A DNA stretch of 54,104 nucleotides, taken from positions 1-54,104 of the forward strand of contig SKYA01000037.1 in the NCBI GenBank assembly GCA_007128135.1, read 5' to 3'. Position 1 is the first letter of the stretch. The number at the start of each line of letters is the position of its first letter. The notes under the pieces were generated by a model. The model was not told the DNA's origin. It saw only the letters and a program-made list of their open reading frames with translations, and made no database searches. This document shows, piece by piece, positions 43,424 through 54,027 of this stretch. The stretch is from Paracoccaceae bacterium (GTDB lineage Bacteria; Pseudomonadota; Alphaproteobacteria; Rhodobacterales; Rhodobacteraceae). The position numbers and the translations under genes were made by a program.

Positions 43424-45387
43424 CAGTTGGACCCTCCGGCCAGCGTGACGAATGTGACGATCACGACAATCCCCAGAACCATGGCAAAGGCATAATGATA
43501 GATGAAGCCCGACTGCGCGCGCCCGGCAATGCGGGTGAAGAACGGAATGATCCCCATGGCCAGCCCGTTGATGCCCCCGTCAATCGTGGCCCCATCGCCC
43601 TTCTTCCACAGGAAGCGGCCAAGGAACATTGCGGGCCGGACCAGAAGAAACTCGTAGATTTCGTCGAAATACCACTTGTTCAGCAGGAACTGGTAGGCGC
43701 CCGGAAAGGTTTCTGCCAGGCGCTTGGGCAGCGAGGTGTCGCGGATATAGAACAGCCAGGCCAGACCCAGCCCGGCCAGCATGGCAATGAAGGGCGAGAC
43801 CTTGACCCAGGCCGGCACATAATGCGCCTCCGAGACGAGGTTGTTGTCCGGTGCCATGAAGATCGCCGCGCCGAACCAGTCACGCACCTGCGCGGTCGAG
43901 CCGAAGAACGGCCCGTAGAACACCATCCCCGCCAGCACCGAGCCCACCGCCAACACGCCCAGCGGCGCAAGCATGGTCATCGGACTTTCATGGGCGTGCT
44001 CATGGGTGTGCCTGTCGCCCCGCGCCTCGCCCCAGAAGGTCAGGAACATCAGCCGCCAACTGTAGAAGCTGGTCATCAGCGCGGCCAGAACCAGAATGAC
44101 GAAGGCATAGCCCGTGCCCGAGGCAAAGACCGACTCGATGATCGCATCCTTCGACACGAAGCCTGCAAAACCGATCATGGTCAGCGGAATTCCAACCCCG
44201 GTAATGGCCAGCGTGCCGATCAGCATGGCATAGAAGGTATAGGGCAGCTTGTCCTTCAGCCCGCCATAATTGCGCATGTCCTGTTCGTGGTGCATTCCGT
44301 GGATCACGGAACCTGCGCCCAGAAACAGCATCGCCTTGAAAAAAGCGTGTGTCAGAAGGTGGAACATGGCAACCGAATAGACGCCAACACCGGCCGCCAC
44401 GAACATGAAGCCAAGCTGCGAACAGGTCGAATAGGCAATGACGCGCTTGATGTCATTCTGCACCAGCCCCACAGTCGCGGCAAACAAGGCCGTCATCGCC
44501 CCGATGAACACGACAAAGGCCATCACGTCAGGCGTGTATTCCATCAACGGCGACATCCGCGCGACAAGGAAAACCCCGGCCGTGACCATGGTGGCGGCGT
44601 GAATCAGCGCCGAAACCGGCGTCGGACCTTCCATCGCGTCCGGTAGCCAGGTGTGCAGGAACAACTGCGCCGACTTGCCCATGGCCCCCACAAACAGCAG
44701 GAAGGCAATCAGGTTGGCAGCGTTCCAGTCTGTCCACAGGAAGCTGACGGTCGTTTCGGCCAGCATGGGCGCTGCGGCGAACAGGTCGTCATACTGGACC
44801 GAGTCGACTAGGAAATAGATCGCCATCAGCGCGAGGATCAGCCCCATATCGCCGACACGGTTGACGATAAAGGCCTTCATCGCCGCCGCCCCGGCGCTCT
44901 GCTTGCGGAAATAGAAACCGATCAGAAGGTAGGAGGCCAGCCCCACACCTTCCCAGCCGAAGAAAAGCTGAACAAGGTTATCGGCCGTCACCAGCATCAG
45001 CATCGCAAAGGTGAACAGCGACAGATAGGCGAAGAAGCGCGGGCGATAGCTCTCGTTCTCGCGGAAATTGTCGTCATGCGCCATGTAGCCGAAGGAATAC
45101 AGGTGCACGAGCGCCGAGACCGTGGTGATGACGATCAGCATCACTGCGGTCAGCCGGTCCAGCCGGATTGCCCAGTCACCGACCAGCGTGCCGCTGTCGA
45201 TCCAGCGCATCAGCGTTATCTGCTGCACGCTGCCATCATGGGTCAGGAATATCACCCAGGACAGCAATGCCGACAGGAACAAGAGCGCCGTGGCGACGAC
45301 CTGCGCCGGTTTGTCGCCGATGACGCGCCAGAACAGCCCCGCGATGATCGCGCCCAGCAGAGGGGCCAGAAGAACAGTTACCGCCAT
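43423..45387 (-). CDS. nuoL: NADH-quinone oxidoreductase subunit L
   Basis: The largest antiporter-like subunit, 654 residues, about 16 helices and the long amphipathic lateral helix at the C-terminal end. It contains [19 protein letters not shown] with the conserved Glu146, [20 protein letters not shown] and [19 protein letters not shown] His-rich loop (HTHEHAHE) lies in the middle of the C-terminal half, a usual soluble loop of this group. ATG at 45387 starts 4 nt after the nuoK stop; nuoM overlaps its stop. Confidence 0.97.
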   Translation of the reverse strand: MAVTVLLAPLLGAIIAGLFWRVIGDKPAQVVATALLFLSALLSWVIFLTHDGSVQQITLMRWIDSGTLVGDWAIRLDRLTAVMLIVITTVSALVHLYSFGYMAHDDNFRENESYRPRFFAYLSLFTFAMLMLVTADNLVQLFFGWEGVGLASYLLIGFYFRKQSAGAAAMKAFIVNRVGDMGLILALMAIYFLVDSVQYDDLFAAAPMLAETTVSFLWTDWNAANLIAFLLFVGAMGKSAQLFLHTWLPDAMEGPTPVSALIHAATMVTAGVFLVARMSPLMEYTPDVMAFVVFIGAMTALFAATVGLVQNDIKRVIAYSTCSQLGFMFVAAGVGVYSVAMFHLLTHAFFKAMLFLGAGSVIHGMHHEQDMRNYGGLKDKLPYTFYAMLIGTLAITGVGIPLTMIGFAGFVSKDAIIESVFASGTGYAFVILVLAALMTSFYSWRLMFLTFWGEARGDRHTHEHAHESPMTMLAPLGVLAVGSVLAGMVFYGPFFGSTAQVRDWFGAAIFMAPDNNLVSEAHYVPAWVKVSPFIAMLAGLGLAWLFYIRDTSLPKRLAETFPGAYQFLLNKWYFDEIYEFLLVRPAMFLGRFLWKKGDGATIDGGINGLAMGIIPFFTRIAGRAQSGFIYHYAFAMVLGIVVIVTFVTLAGGSN

Positions 45388-45391
45388 CGCC

Positions 45392-45697
45392 TCAGCCTTT
45401 CATCACATTGACGTCTTCGACGTCAATCGTGCCACGGTTGCGGAAGAAACAGACCAGAATTGCCAGCCCGATCGCAGCCTCTGCCGCCGCCACGGTCAGC
45501 ACGAACATGGTAAAGACCTGCCCGACCAGATCGTTCAGGAAGGAGGAAAACGCGACGAGGTTGATATTCACCGACAGCAGGATCAACTCGATCGACATCA
45601 GGATGATGATGATGTTCTTGCGGTTCAGGAAGATCCCGAAAATCCCTATCACGAACAGCGCCGCCGCCACTGTAAGGTAATGTTCCAGTCCAACCAT
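45392..45697 (-). CDS. nuoK: NADH-quinone oxidoreductase subunit K
   Basis: Small MrpC-like subunit with three helices in 101 residues. The two conserved membrane Glu are present (E37 in [12 protein letters not shown] and E73 in [12 protein letters not shown]), which take part in proton transfer. Normal length. The gene follows nuoJ after a 67-nt spacer that contains a GC hairpin, the largest gap inside the nuo core apart from the 57 nt or less elsewhere. Confidence 0.97.
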   Translation of the reverse strand: MVGLEHYLTVAAALFVIGIFGIFLNRKNIIIILMSIELILLSVNINLVAFSSFLNDLVGQVFTMFVLTVAAAEAAIGLAILVCFFRNRGTIDVEDVNVMKG

Positions 45698-45732
45698 TCC
45701 GGTTCCCTCGTTCCGTTATGCCGGGCGCGTAA

Positions 45733-45762
45733 CCCGCCCGCTTGCGTGCCGTGTCCGGCGGG
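45733..45762 (-). other. Intercistronic hairpin between nuoJ and nuoK
   Basis: CCCGCC (45733-45738) pairs with GGCGGG (45757-45762) around an 18-nt loop, starting 2 nt past the nuoJ stop. It may mark an RNA processing or stability point inside the operon. The stem is short, so this is weak. Confidence 0.3.
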
Positions 45763-45764
45763 CC

Positions 45765-46382
45765 TCAGCCCAGCCCCTGCCCCGGCTTGATGTCTTTCAG
45801 TTCCATCGCCTTGGCCGGGTCGCGGTGCATCTGCGCCACCACATCCTGTCGCTTGACATCCTTGCGGTGGCGCAATGTCAGAACGATGGCCCCGATCATC
45901 GCGACCAGAAGGATCAGCCCCGCAACCTGAAACAGCAGGAAATACTGGTCATAGATGATCATGCCGAGCGCCTTGGTATTGTGCATCTCGGCCATGTCGG
46001 GCGTGGGAGCCTGTCGCAGGGCGCGCGCGCCATCGGCCTCCTGCCAGGACCCGAACAGCAGCGCCATCTGCATCAGCAGCACGATGCCCACGACCGCTGC
46101 CAGCGGGAAATATCGTGCCATTTCTCCTCTGAGAGCGGCGAAATTCACATCCAGCATCATCACGACAAACAGGAACAGCACCGCCACCGCACCCACATAG
46201 ACGATGATCAGGAGCATCGCCATGAATTCGGCCCCCAGCAGAACGAACATGCCCGCCGCAGAGAGAAAAGTCAGGATCAGCCAGAGCACCGAATGCACCG
46301 GGTTACGCGCAATCGTGACCAGAAACCCCGCGCCCAGCAGCGTTATCGCGAAGGCGTAGAATGTGATGTCGGCAATCCCCAT
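45765..46382 (-). CDS. nuoJ: NADH-quinone oxidoreductase subunit J
   Basis: Membrane subunit with five helices in the first about 165 of 205 residues. The pi-bulge helix region [18 protein letters not shown], important for conformational coupling, is intact. The C-terminal 40 residues are polar and basic ([15 protein letters not shown]) and face the cytoplasm. ATG at 46382 has GAGGGAC upstream. It follows nuoI by 36 nt. Confidence 0.97.
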   Translation of the reverse strand: MGIADITFYAFAITLLGAGFLVTIARNPVHSVLWLILTFLSAAGMFVLLGAEFMAMLLIIVYVGAVAVLFLFVVMMLDVNFAALRGEMARYFPLAAVVGIVLLMQMALLFGSWQEADGARALRQAPTPDMAEMHNTKALGMIIYDQYFLLFQVAGLILLVAMIGAIVLTLRHRKDVKRQDVVAQMHRDPAKAMELKDIKPGQGLG

Positions 46383-46418
46383 GTCCCTCGGGTCCCTTTT
46401 TCGTCTTTGTGCACCGCT

Positions 46419-46913
<495 letters not shown>

Positions 46914-47951
46914 TCAGCCTCCTATTGCCCAGCGTGCCCAGAAACCGCCCAGCACCTCGAATTTTGCCAGGAATGAAATCACCACGACCCAGGCCAGCGA
47001 CAGCGGCAGGAACACTTTCCAGCCGATGCGCATCAACTGGTCATAGCGGTAGCGCGGCACGATGGCCTTCACCATGGCAAACAGGAAGAAGAAGAACGCC
47101 ATCTTCAGGAACATCCAGTGGAACCCGTCGGGCAGGCCCGGGATGGGCGAGAGCCAGCCGCCGAAGAACAGCAGCGTTATCAGCGCGCACATCAGGAAGA
47201 TGGCGATATATTCGCCCGCCATGAACAGCAGATACGGGGTCGAGCCATATTCCACCATGAAGCCTGCGACCAGTTCCGACTCGGCCTCGGGCAGATCGAA
47301 GGGCGGGCGGTTGGTTTCGGCCAGACAACTCACGAAGAACAGCACCACCATCGGCAGATGCGGCAGCCAGTACCATCCCAGGGCACCCCAGCCGGTATCC
47401 TGCGCGGCCACGATATTGCCGAAATTCATGCTTCCGGTGGAAATGATGACGCCGATGATGATCAGCCCGAGCGAGACCTCGTACGAGATCATCTGCGCGG
47501 CCGACCGCAGCGATCCGAGGAAGGCGTATTTGGAATTCGACGCCCAACCGCCCATGATGACGCCATAGACCTCGAGCGAAGCAATGGCAAAGACGAACAG
47601 GATCGCCACATTGATATCTGCCAGCACCCAGCCGTCATTGAACGGGATCACGGCCCATGCCAGCATCGCAAGGATGAAGGACAGCAGCGGCGCCAGGAAA
47701 TACACCGGCCGATCCACACCCGCCGGGATGACCACTTCCTTGACCACGAATTTCAGTGCGTCGGCAAAGGTCTGGAGCAGCCCCCAGGGCCCGACGACAT
47801 TCGGCCCGCGCCGCATCTGGACCGCCGCCCAGACCTTGCGGTCGGCATAGACCAGAAACACGAGGCTGATCATCACGAAAGCCACGACCAGCAGCGACTG
47901 CGCCGCAATCAGCAGGGTGATCCCAAGGCCGGTGTCCAGAAACGCGTTCAT
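46914..47951 (-). CDS. nuoH: NADH-quinone oxidoreductase subunit H
   Basis: Membrane subunit of the quinone site, 345 residues, about eight helices. The hallmark [22 protein letters not shown] follows the first helix, and the second loop has [21 protein letters not shown] with the conserved acidic residues. ATG at 47951 begins 15 nt after the stop of the small lipoprotein gene. nuoI follows after 3 nt. Confidence 0.98.
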   Translation of the reverse strand: MNAFLDTGLGITLLIAAQSLLVVAFVMISLVFLVYADRKVWAAVQMRRGPNVVGPWGLLQTFADALKFVVKEVVIPAGVDRPVYFLAPLLSFILAMLAWAVIPFNDGWVLADINVAILFVFAIASLEVYGVIMGGWASNSKYAFLGSLRSAAQMISYEVSLGLIIIGVIISTGSMNFGNIVAAQDTGWGALGWYWLPHLPMVVLFFVSCLAETNRPPFDLPEAESELVAGFMVEYGSTPYLLFMAGEYIAIFLMCALITLLFFGGWLSPIPGLPDGFHWMFLKMAFFFFLFAMVKAIVPRYRYDQLMRIGWKVFLPLSLAWVVVISFLAKFEVLGGFWARWAIGG

Positions 47952-47966
47952 GTGTCCCTCAAATCC

Positions 47967-48383
47967 TCATACGGTCGGAATGTCCTGCTCGCGACAGTCA
48001 TCCACGATCACCTCTGCATCCATGTTGCGTAACCCAAGCGGCAGATCGGGCGAAATGACGAAACCGCCGTCCCCCTCCCAGACATCGCCCCGGGTCTGCA
48101 CATTCGTGCGCACATGCTGGGCAAAACTGTAGCCGCGGATTAACGCATACTGCGCGGCGGCACAACGCGCATAGGCCACGACATCCTCGCGCCCGCGCGC
48201 GCCGCGCATCCGCACCCTGAAGCTGACCATGCTGTTGTCGAGAAGCCGTGTCTCGACGCCCAGATACTGCGCGTCGCGCGGCGGCTCGAGGCGCGAGGCC
48301 GGCACATGCTCCTCGTCTCGGGCGCAGGCAGTCAGGCCGCCAAGGGCGGCACAGGCCAGCAGCAATGTGGGGGTGCGCAACAT
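47967..48383 (-). CDS. Small lipoprotein inside the nuo operon
   Basis: A 138-residue protein with a lipoprotein signal peptide (lipobox LTAC, Cys at about 20). The mature part is soluble with segments YLGVETRLLDNSMVSFRVRMRG and a stretch with Cys in AYARCAAAQYALIRGYSFA, ending near CREQDIPTV. I know no domain name for it; a gene of this type lies between nuoG and nuoH in related bacteria as I recall. The start ATG at 48383 is 3 nt past the nuoG stop; a GTG one codon earlier is possible. It should reside in the periplasm or outer membrane, away from the NuoG arm. Confidence 0.8.
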   Translation of the reverse strand: MLRTPTLLLACAALGGLTACARDEEHVPASRLEPPRDAQYLGVETRLLDNSMVSFRVRMRGARGREDVVAYARCAAAQYALIRGYSFAQHVRTNVQTRGDVWEGDGGFVISPDLPLGLRNMDAEVIVDDCREQDIPTV

Positions 48384-48386
48384 CAC

Positions 48387-50405
48387 TCACTCGGCTGCCA
48401 TCGGGGTCTCGCGCCGCGCCTTCGCCATGGCGGAAAGCTCCGCCATAAGACCCGAGGCACGGGCAATCGGGTTTGTCAGATAGTGATCCCGGATCGCATT
48501 GCGGAAATCACCCTTGCCCAGCGGCGCCGGTTCCAGCTTCTGCCAAGCGTTCTCGGGCACGATGTCGATTTCCGCCAGATGCGGGACAGCCTCGGTCAGA
48601 TGATTGCGAAGCGCGTTCAGAGTATCGAAGGGCAGCACCGCACCCAGTTCGCCCGAGAGCGCGCGCAGGATCGCCCAGTTCTCCTTGGCCTCGCCGGGGG
48701 CAAAGCCCGCCCGCAGTGCCAGCTGCGGACGGCCTTCGGTATTGACGAATAGCCCCGGCTCCTCGGTATAGGCCGCGCCGGGCAGGATGATATCGGCCCG
48801 ATGCGCACCCCTGTCGCCATGGCTACCCTGATAGATCACGAATGCGCCGGGCGCGATGTCGATCTCGTCCGCGCCAAGGTTGTAGATCACCTCCGCGCCC
48901 TCGGTAGCGGCCTTGATGCCGCCTTCGGTCGTGCAGCCGATATCCATCGCGCCCACGCGGCTTGCCGCAGTGTGCAACACCAGCAGTTTCGCGCCCGATT
49001 TCTCGACGATCTCCTGCACCATGGCCAGCACCGCGGCCCCGTCAGCCTCGCGCAGCGCGCCCTGGCCCAGGATCACCACGCAGTCCCTGTCCTGCAGGTC
49101 GGACATGTCCAGCCCTGCCACATGCGCAAGCGCCGCGCGGTCGATGCCCATATGCTCATACCCATAGGTCAGATCCGCCGCCTCGCCCACCAGCACCACA
49201 TCGGCCCCGTTAAGCCATGCCTTGCGGATGCGCGCGTTCAGCACCGGCGCCTCGATGCGCGGGTTGGTGCCGACCAGAAATATCTTCTGCGCGTGGTCGA
49301 TATTCTCGATCGTGGCGGTGCCGACATAGGCCGAGCGGTTTCCGCTTGGCAGATGCGCGCCATCCGTGCGGCATTCGACTGTGCCGCCCTGCCCCTCGAT
49401 CAGCAGCTTCAGCGCCCAGGCAGCTTCGACAGGCGCCAGGTCACCCACCAGCCCGGCGGCTTTCCGACCCTTCATGGCTTGTGAGGCTGCGGACAATGCC
49501 TCGGGCCATGTTGCGGGCCGAAGCCTGCCATTCTCGCGGATGTAGGGCCGGTCCAGCCGCTGCCTGCGCAACCCGTCCCAGACATAGCGCGACTTGTCCG
49601 ACAGCCATTCTTCGTTCACGCCATCATGGTTGCGCGGCAGGATGCGCATCACTTCGCGGCCCTTGGTATCGACCCGGATACTGGAGCACAGCGCATCCAT
49701 CACGTCGATTGTCTCGGTCTTGGTCAACTCCCACGGCCGCGCGGTGAAGCTGTAGGGTTTGGAAACGAGCGCCCCCACCGGGCAGAGATCGACGATATTG
49801 CCCACCATCTCGGACTCGATCAGCGCACCCAGATAGGTCGTGATCTCGGCATCCTCGCCCCGGCCTGTCTGACCCATGACCGACACGCCCGCCACCTCGG
49901 TGGTGAAGCGCACGCAGCGCGTGCAGGAGATGCAGCGCGTCATATGCGTCTCGACCAGCGGGCCCAGCTGGAGATCCTCGACCGCGCGCTTGGGCTCTCG
50001 GTAGCGCGAGAAATCGACGCCATACGCCATGGCCTGGTCCTGAAGGTCGCACTCGCCGCCCTGATCGCAGATCGGGCAATCCAGCGGGTGGTTGATGAGC
50101 AGGAACTCCATCACCCCCTCGCGGGCCTTCTTGACCATGGGCGAATTGGTCCTGATGACCGGCGGCGCGCCCTCGGGGCCGGGGCGCAGGTCGCGCACCT
50201 GCATCGCGCAGGAGGCCGCGGGCTTGGGCGGACCGCCCACGACCTCGACCAGACACATGCGGCAATTCCCGGCAATCGACAGCCGCTCGTGATAACAGAA
50301 ACGCGGGATCTCGATCCCCGCCTGCTCGCAGGCCTGGATCAACGTCATCTCGGGCGGCACCTCGACCTCGTTGCCGTCGATGATGATCTTGCGCAGTTGC
50401 GACAT
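48387..50405 (-). CDS. nuoG: NADH-quinone oxidoreductase subunit G
   Basis: The largest peripheral-arm subunit, 672 residues, carrying 2Fe-2S cluster N1b (C37, C48, C51, C66), N4/N5-type 4Fe-4S clusters (H106, C110, C113, C119 and C158, C161, C164, C208) and a molybdopterin-like C-terminal domain. The extra 4Fe-4S cluster N7 ligands of E. coli-type NuoG are not visible, as in mitochondrial-type enzymes. ATG at 50405 has GAGAGGTAAATCC upstream. It ends in AAE-stop, followed 3 nt later by the lipoprotein start. Confidence 0.97.
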   Translation of the reverse strand: MSQLRKIIIDGNEVEVPPEMTLIQACEQAGIEIPRFCYHERLSIAGNCRMCLVEVVGGPPKPAASCAMQVRDLRPGPEGAPPVIRTNSPMVKKAREGVMEFLLINHPLDCPICDQGGECDLQDQAMAYGVDFSRYREPKRAVEDLQLGPLVETHMTRCISCTRCVRFTTEVAGVSVMGQTGRGEDAEITTYLGALIESEMVGNIVDLCPVGALVSKPYSFTARPWELTKTETIDVMDALCSSIRVDTKGREVMRILPRNHDGVNEEWLSDKSRYVWDGLRRQRLDRPYIRENGRLRPATWPEALSAASQAMKGRKAAGLVGDLAPVEAAWALKLLIEGQGGTVECRTDGAHLPSGNRSAYVGTATIENIDHAQKIFLVGTNPRIEAPVLNARIRKAWLNGADVVLVGEAADLTYGYEHMGIDRAALAHVAGLDMSDLQDRDCVVILGQGALREADGAAVLAMVQEIVEKSGAKLLVLHTAASRVGAMDIGCTTEGGIKAATEGAEVIYNLGADEIDIAPGAFVIYQGSHGDRGAHRADIILPGAAYTEEPGLFVNTEGRPQLALRAGFAPGEAKENWAILRALSGELGAVLPFDTLNALRNHLTEAVPHLAEIDIVPENAWQKLEPAPLGKGDFRNAIRDHYLTNPIARASGLMAELSAMAKARRETPMAAE

Positions 50406-50409
50406 GGAT

Positions 50410-50835
50410 TTACCTCTCGGACAACTGACGGCCCAGCGCTGTGCGCTCGGCCATCTGGGTGCGGGCATAGGCGCAGACGTCGGCCTCGCTGGAAGGAGTC
50501 ACGCCAGCGTTGCGCAGATGGTTCTCCACCAGCGCCTGCAGCCGTTCCTGCTCGGACTTGTCCTCGACAAAGCCCTCGATCTGGGCGCGGCTGAAGCCCA
50601 TGCTCCGTGCCCTGTTATAGAGCGACATGAAGTAATTGACCCGCGCCAGCCGCCCCGGCGGGCGGATCGTCGGGCAGACATCGACGATCTGACGGATCAG
50701 CGCGGCCGTGAACAGCCCGTTGTAGATGTCGGCATTGCCGCGCAGCGCATCATTGACCTGCGCCTGTGTCGTCGCGGCCGAAGCCCCACCACTGATCATG
50801 ACTGCGACCGCAAGGGCCAGGATGCTCGGCTTCAT
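50410..50835 (-). CDS. DUF5333 family exported protein
   Basis: A 141-residue protein I recognise as DUF5333, found in Rhodobacterales nuo operons. The signal peptide is [20 protein letters not shown] with cleavage near residue 20, so the mature protein is periplasmic. Conserved segments are [26 protein letters not shown] and [16 protein letters not shown]; two Cys (in DVCP and DVCAYA) may form a disulfide. ATG at 50835 has AGCGGAGTGAGCGTG upstream, which is also the end of the preceding gene. nuoG starts 4 nt after its stop. Function unknown. Confidence 0.88.
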   Translation of the reverse strand: MKPSILALAVAVMISGGASAATTQAQVNDALRGNADIYNGLFTAALIRQIVDVCPTIRPPGRLARVNYFMSLYNRARSMGFSRAQIEGFVEDKSEQERLQALVENHLRNAGVTPSSEADVCAYARTQMAERTALGRQLSER

Positions 50836-50840
50836 CACGC

Positions 50841-51338
50841 TCACTCCGCTGCAACGGCACAGCCGCGCCGTGTCCACAGTTTCGCCTCGGCCAGCCAGTC
50901 CCAGCCAAAGGCATGATCGCTGGCCCCATGCGCGCGCAGATGCTCCAGCCGGGCCAGCGCCTCGTCAAGCGTTGGCCGATGGCCCTGCGGCACCCACCAC
51001 ATCACGAAATGGCTCTCGCCCATCACCTCGAACCACTCGGCACGCCGGGCATAGAACTGCCTGTGCACAGTGTTCCAGACGAATTGCTCCAGCGACGCGA
51101 CATCGGTCCAGACGGTCAGGTTGGATACAAGCTGCGGATCACCTGCAATGAAATTCTCCGTGTTGCCGGTTCCCGGTTCGCCCGAACCCTCCATCATCCA
51201 CACGAAGCCGGGCGCTCGCTTGCCGATGCCGTTCACCCGGTCGAGCGCCGCCATGAACTCGGCCACGCGTGGATCATCCACCGGCGCGGCCAGCCGCCCG
51301 ATGTTGAGTTGCGCAAGCTGCTGCCCGGTCTGCGCCAT
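50841..51338 (-). CDS. DUF3291 domain-containing protein
   Basis: A 165-residue soluble protein recognised as DUF3291. Typical elements are LAQLNIGRLAAPVDDPRVAEF at the N-terminus, APGFVWMMEGSGEPGT and the Trp-rich NLTVWTDVASLEQFVWNTVH / FVMWWVPQGHRPTLDEALARL, suggesting a dimeric alpha/beta-barrel (ferredoxin-like, monooxygenase-type) fold. No cofactor motif is seen and the function is unknown. ATG at 51338 begins 2 nt after the nuoF stop. It ends in AAE-stop with the ribosome site of DUF5333 built into its last codons. Confidence 0.88.
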   Translation of the reverse strand: MAQTGQQLAQLNIGRLAAPVDDPRVAEFMAALDRVNGIGKRAPGFVWMMEGSGEPGTGNTENFIAGDPQLVSNLTVWTDVASLEQFVWNTVHRQFYARRAEWFEVMGESHFVMWWVPQGHRPTLDEALARLEHLRAHGASDHAFGWDWLAEAKLWTRRGCAVAAE

Positions 51339-51340
51339 GC

Positions 51341-52639
51341 CTATTCCGCCGCCACTTTCGCTGCGCGGTTCGCCCGGTTGGCCTTGATCCGGTCCTCGAT
51401 CACATCGCGGAAATTGCGGATCAGCCCCTGAATGGGCCAGGCCGCCGCGTCGCCCAGCGCACAGATGGTATGGCCCTCGACCTGCTTTGACACATCCCAG
51501 AGCATGTCGATTTCCTCGATCTCGGCCTCGCCGCGCACCAGACGGTCCATCACCCGCATCATCCAGCCGGTGCCCTCGCGGCAGGGCGTGCATTGCCCGC
51601 AGCTTTCGTGCTTGTAGAACTTGGACAGCCGCCAGATGGCCTTGATGATGTCGGTCTGCCGGTCCATCACGATCACGGCCGCCGTGCCCAGACCCGATTG
51701 CAGGTCCGAGCGCAGATAGTCGAAATCCATGATCGCATCGCGCATCTTCTCGCCGCGCACGCAGGGGACGGACGAGCCGCCGGGAATGACCGCCAGCAGA
51801 TTGTCCCAGCCGCCGCGAATGCCGCCGCAATGCGTCTCGATCAGCTCCTCGAACGAGATCGACATGGCCTCTTCCACAACGCAGGGCCGGTTGACATGGC
51901 CCGAGATGGCAAAGAGCTTGGTCCCGGCATTGTTGGGTCGCCCGAAACCGGCGAACCACGAAGCCCCGCGCCGCAGGATGGTGGGTACGACGGCAATGGA
52001 CTCGACATTGTTCACGGTGGTCGGGCAGCCATAGAGGCCCGCGCCTGCCGGGAAGGGCGGCTTCATGCGCGGCATGCCCTTGCGCCCCTCCAGGCTTTCG
52101 AGCAGCGCGGTTTCCTCGCCGCAGATATAGGCCCCGGCCCCGTGATGCAGGTAGATGTCGAAATCCCAACCCGACCCGCAGGCATTCTTGCCCACCAGCC
52201 CCGCCTCATAGGCCTCGTCAATCGCGTTCTGCAGCGCTTCCTTCTCGCGGATATATTCGCCGCGAATGTAAATGTAGCAGGCATGGGCATTCATCGCGAA
52301 AGAGGCGATCAGACAGCCCTCGATCAAGGTATGCGGATCATGGCGCATGATCTCGCGGTCCTTGCAGGTGCCGGGCTCGGATTCGTCGGCATTCACCACC
52401 AGATAGGCGGGGCGGCCGTCGCTCTCCTTCGGCATGAAGGACCACTTGAGGCCGGTCGGAAAGCCCGCTCCACCACGCCCGCGCAACCCCGAGGCCTTCA
52501 TTTCCTCGATGATCCAGTCGCGCCCCTTCTCGAGGATCTTCTTCGTGCCGTCCCAATGCCCGCGCGCAATCGCACCCTTCAGCGAGCGGTCATGCATCCC
52601 GTATAGATTGGTGAAGATGCGATCCTGATCCTTCAGCAT
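51341..52639 (-). CDS. nuoF: NADH-quinone oxidoreductase subunit F
   Basis: Carries the NADH site, FMN and 4Fe-4S cluster N3. The 432-residue protein has the NADH/FMN loop [15 protein letters not shown], the FMN-side [13 protein letters not shown] and [16 protein letters not shown], and the cluster ligands C347, C350, C353 (SCGQCTPC) and C393. Length is that of the mitochondrial-like 51-kDa subunit. ATG at 52639 follows the DUF5337 gene by 22 nt. It ends in AAE-stop. Confidence 0.98.
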   Translation of the reverse strand: MLKDQDRIFTNLYGMHDRSLKGAIARGHWDGTKKILEKGRDWIIEEMKASGLRGRGGAGFPTGLKWSFMPKESDGRPAYLVVNADESEPGTCKDREIMRHDPHTLIEGCLIASFAMNAHACYIYIRGEYIREKEALQNAIDEAYEAGLVGKNACGSGWDFDIYLHHGAGAYICGEETALLESLEGRKGMPRMKPPFPAGAGLYGCPTTVNNVESIAVVPTILRRGASWFAGFGRPNNAGTKLFAISGHVNRPCVVEEAMSISFEELIETHCGGIRGGWDNLLAVIPGGSSVPCVRGEKMRDAIMDFDYLRSDLQSGLGTAAVIVMDRQTDIIKAIWRLSKFYKHESCGQCTPCREGTGWMMRVMDRLVRGEAEIEEIDMLWDVSKQVEGHTICALGDAAAWPIQGLIRNFRDVIEDRIKANRANRAAKVAAE

Positions 52640-52661
52640 GTCGCTTGCTCCTTGCTGCCGG

Positions 52662-52889
52662 TCACTTGCCGGACTTGCCTTGCCGCCAGACGCGGAATGT
52701 CACGATCAGCGCCCAGGCGAAGGCCGCCAGCGCCGCAAAGTCGATCAGGAACGCATAGCGCGGGTCCCAACCGTAGTCGCGCCCGATCCAGCCCAGGACC
52801 ACCCAGCCCACGATGGCCAGCGCCATGACCAGCGCGGCCTGCCGAGCCTGCCGGGCAAGGGCCATGTCGCGGGGGCTGGGTTTGCTCAT
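52662..52889 (-). CDS. DUF5337 family membrane protein
   Basis: A 75-residue protein with two predicted membrane helices (about 18-35, [16 protein letters not shown], and 44-65, [19 protein letters not shown]), a basic N-terminus and a basic end ([10 protein letters not shown]). I recognise it as DUF5337, found between nuoE and nuoF in Rhodobacterales. ATG at 52889 is 13 nt after the nuoE stop; a longer frame upstream has no support. Its role in complex I is unknown; it could help assembly or be an accessory subunit, but this is inference. Confidence 0.85.
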   Translation of the reverse strand: MSKPSPRDMALARQARQAALVMALAIVGWVVLGWIGRDYGWDPRYAFLIDFAALAAFAWALIVTFRVWRQGKSGK

Positions 52890-52902
52890 GCGCACACATC
52901 CG

Positions 52903-54027
52903 TCATTGCCGTTTCGAAAACTCGGTCTCGCCGCCATCAGCGAGGATTCTGGCCTGTGCGACCCAGTCATCGCGACTGACCCGGCCCCTGAACCCCTCGA
53001 GGTTGTCGTCAACCCAGGCGACCTCGGCGGGACCCCAGCCTGCGACCTGCCAGAAATGGAACACGCCAAGGCGGTTCAGAAGCGCTTCAAGTTTCGGTCC
53101 CACACCTCTGATTTTCTTCAGATCATCCGCTTCGCCCCGTGCCTCTTTCAGCATTTCGGGCTTGGTGCCGGTCTGCTCAGCACCCGCAGCAACAGCCTCA
53201 GGCTTGGCCTTGGACTCTTCTCGGGCTTGCTGCTTGCTGACCCCGGTCGCGTCCACCGGTGTCAGGGCCGCAGGCTTGGGCTCGGTTTTCTTGGCTGTTT
53301 CACTCCTGACCGGCTTGAGCTTTTCCACACCCTGCCAGGGCGTGATCAGCGGGACTTCGGTGCCGTCAATCCGCTTGAGAGTATCGCCGATGCGCGTCGC
53401 AAGCGCGACCGAACCGTTCTGCGCCTCGCCAGTGTAATCCTTAAGACTTGTCAGTCCGCCCAGTGGTTCCGACGCGAAGCGGCCATTCTGCGGCCCAGGC
53501 ATGGGCACCTTCCCTGCAGCCATGTCAACGAGCAGCTTCGCAAAGCTCTCGGCAGTCAGGTCCTCGTAGTAATCCTTGCCGATCTGCGCCATCGGCGCAT
53601 TGGCACAGGCCCCCAGACACTCGACCTCTTCCCATGAAAACTTGCCATCCGCCGACAGCATGTGCGGGCGTGGCGCGATCTTGTCCTTGCAGACCTGCAC
53701 CAGATCCTCGGCCCCGCAGATCATGCAGGACGTGGTGCCGCAAATCTGGATATGTGCAACAGACCCAACGGGTTGCAACTGGAACATGAAGTAGAAGGTC
53801 GCCACTTCCAGCGCCCGGATATAGGCCATGCCCAGCATCCCGGCGACATGCTCGATGGCAGCGCGGGAGAGCCAGCCCTCCTGCTCCTGCGCGCGCCACA
53901 AAAGCGGGATGATCGCGCTGGCCTCACGGCCTTCGGGGTACTTGGTAATCTGCGCTTCGGCCCAGGCCTGATTGGCGGGCGTGAAGGCGAAGCTTTCGGG
54001 CTGGTCTGGGTGCAGGCGGCGCAGCAT
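52903..54027 (-). CDS. nuoE: NADH-quinone oxidoreductase subunit E with C-terminal helix-hairpin-helix extension
   Basis: NuoE holds 2Fe-2S cluster N1a. The first about 175 residues are the usual thioredoxin-like subunit with C96, C101, C137 and C141. A typical NuoE ends there; this one has 374 residues. After it comes a low-complexity linker rich in Lys, Ala, Pro and Glu (about 235-300) and a C-terminal HhH-type domain (about 301-374) starting [21 protein letters not shown], the non-specific nucleic acid or protein-binding motif also found in some ribosomal-protein fusions. ATG at 54027 overlaps the nuoD stop (TAATG). The extension is known in this bacterial group; its purpose is unknown to me. 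Confidence 0.95.
   Translation of the reverse strand: MLRRLHPDQPESFAFTPANQAWAEAQITKYPEGREASAIIPLLWRAQEQEGWLSRAAIEHVAGMLGMAYIRALEVATFYFMFQLQPVGSVAHIQICGTTSCMICGAEDLVQVCKDKIAPRPHMLSADGKFSWEEVECLGACANAPMAQIGKDYYEDLTAESFAKLLVDMAAGKVPMPGPQNGRFASEPLGGLTSLKDYTGEAQNGSVALATRIGDTLKRIDGTEVPLITPWQGVEKLKPVRSETAKKTEPKPAALTPVDATGVSKQQAREESKAKPEAVAAGAEQTGTKPEMLKEARGEADDLKKIRGVGPKLEALLNRLGVFHFWQVAGWGPAEVAWVDDNLEGFRGRVSRDDWVAQARILADGGETEFSKRQ

Noticed and set aside
51339-52169. Upstream extension of the DUF3291 frame
   Set aside because: It runs out of frame through nuoF; the DUF3291 start at 51338 fits the family.
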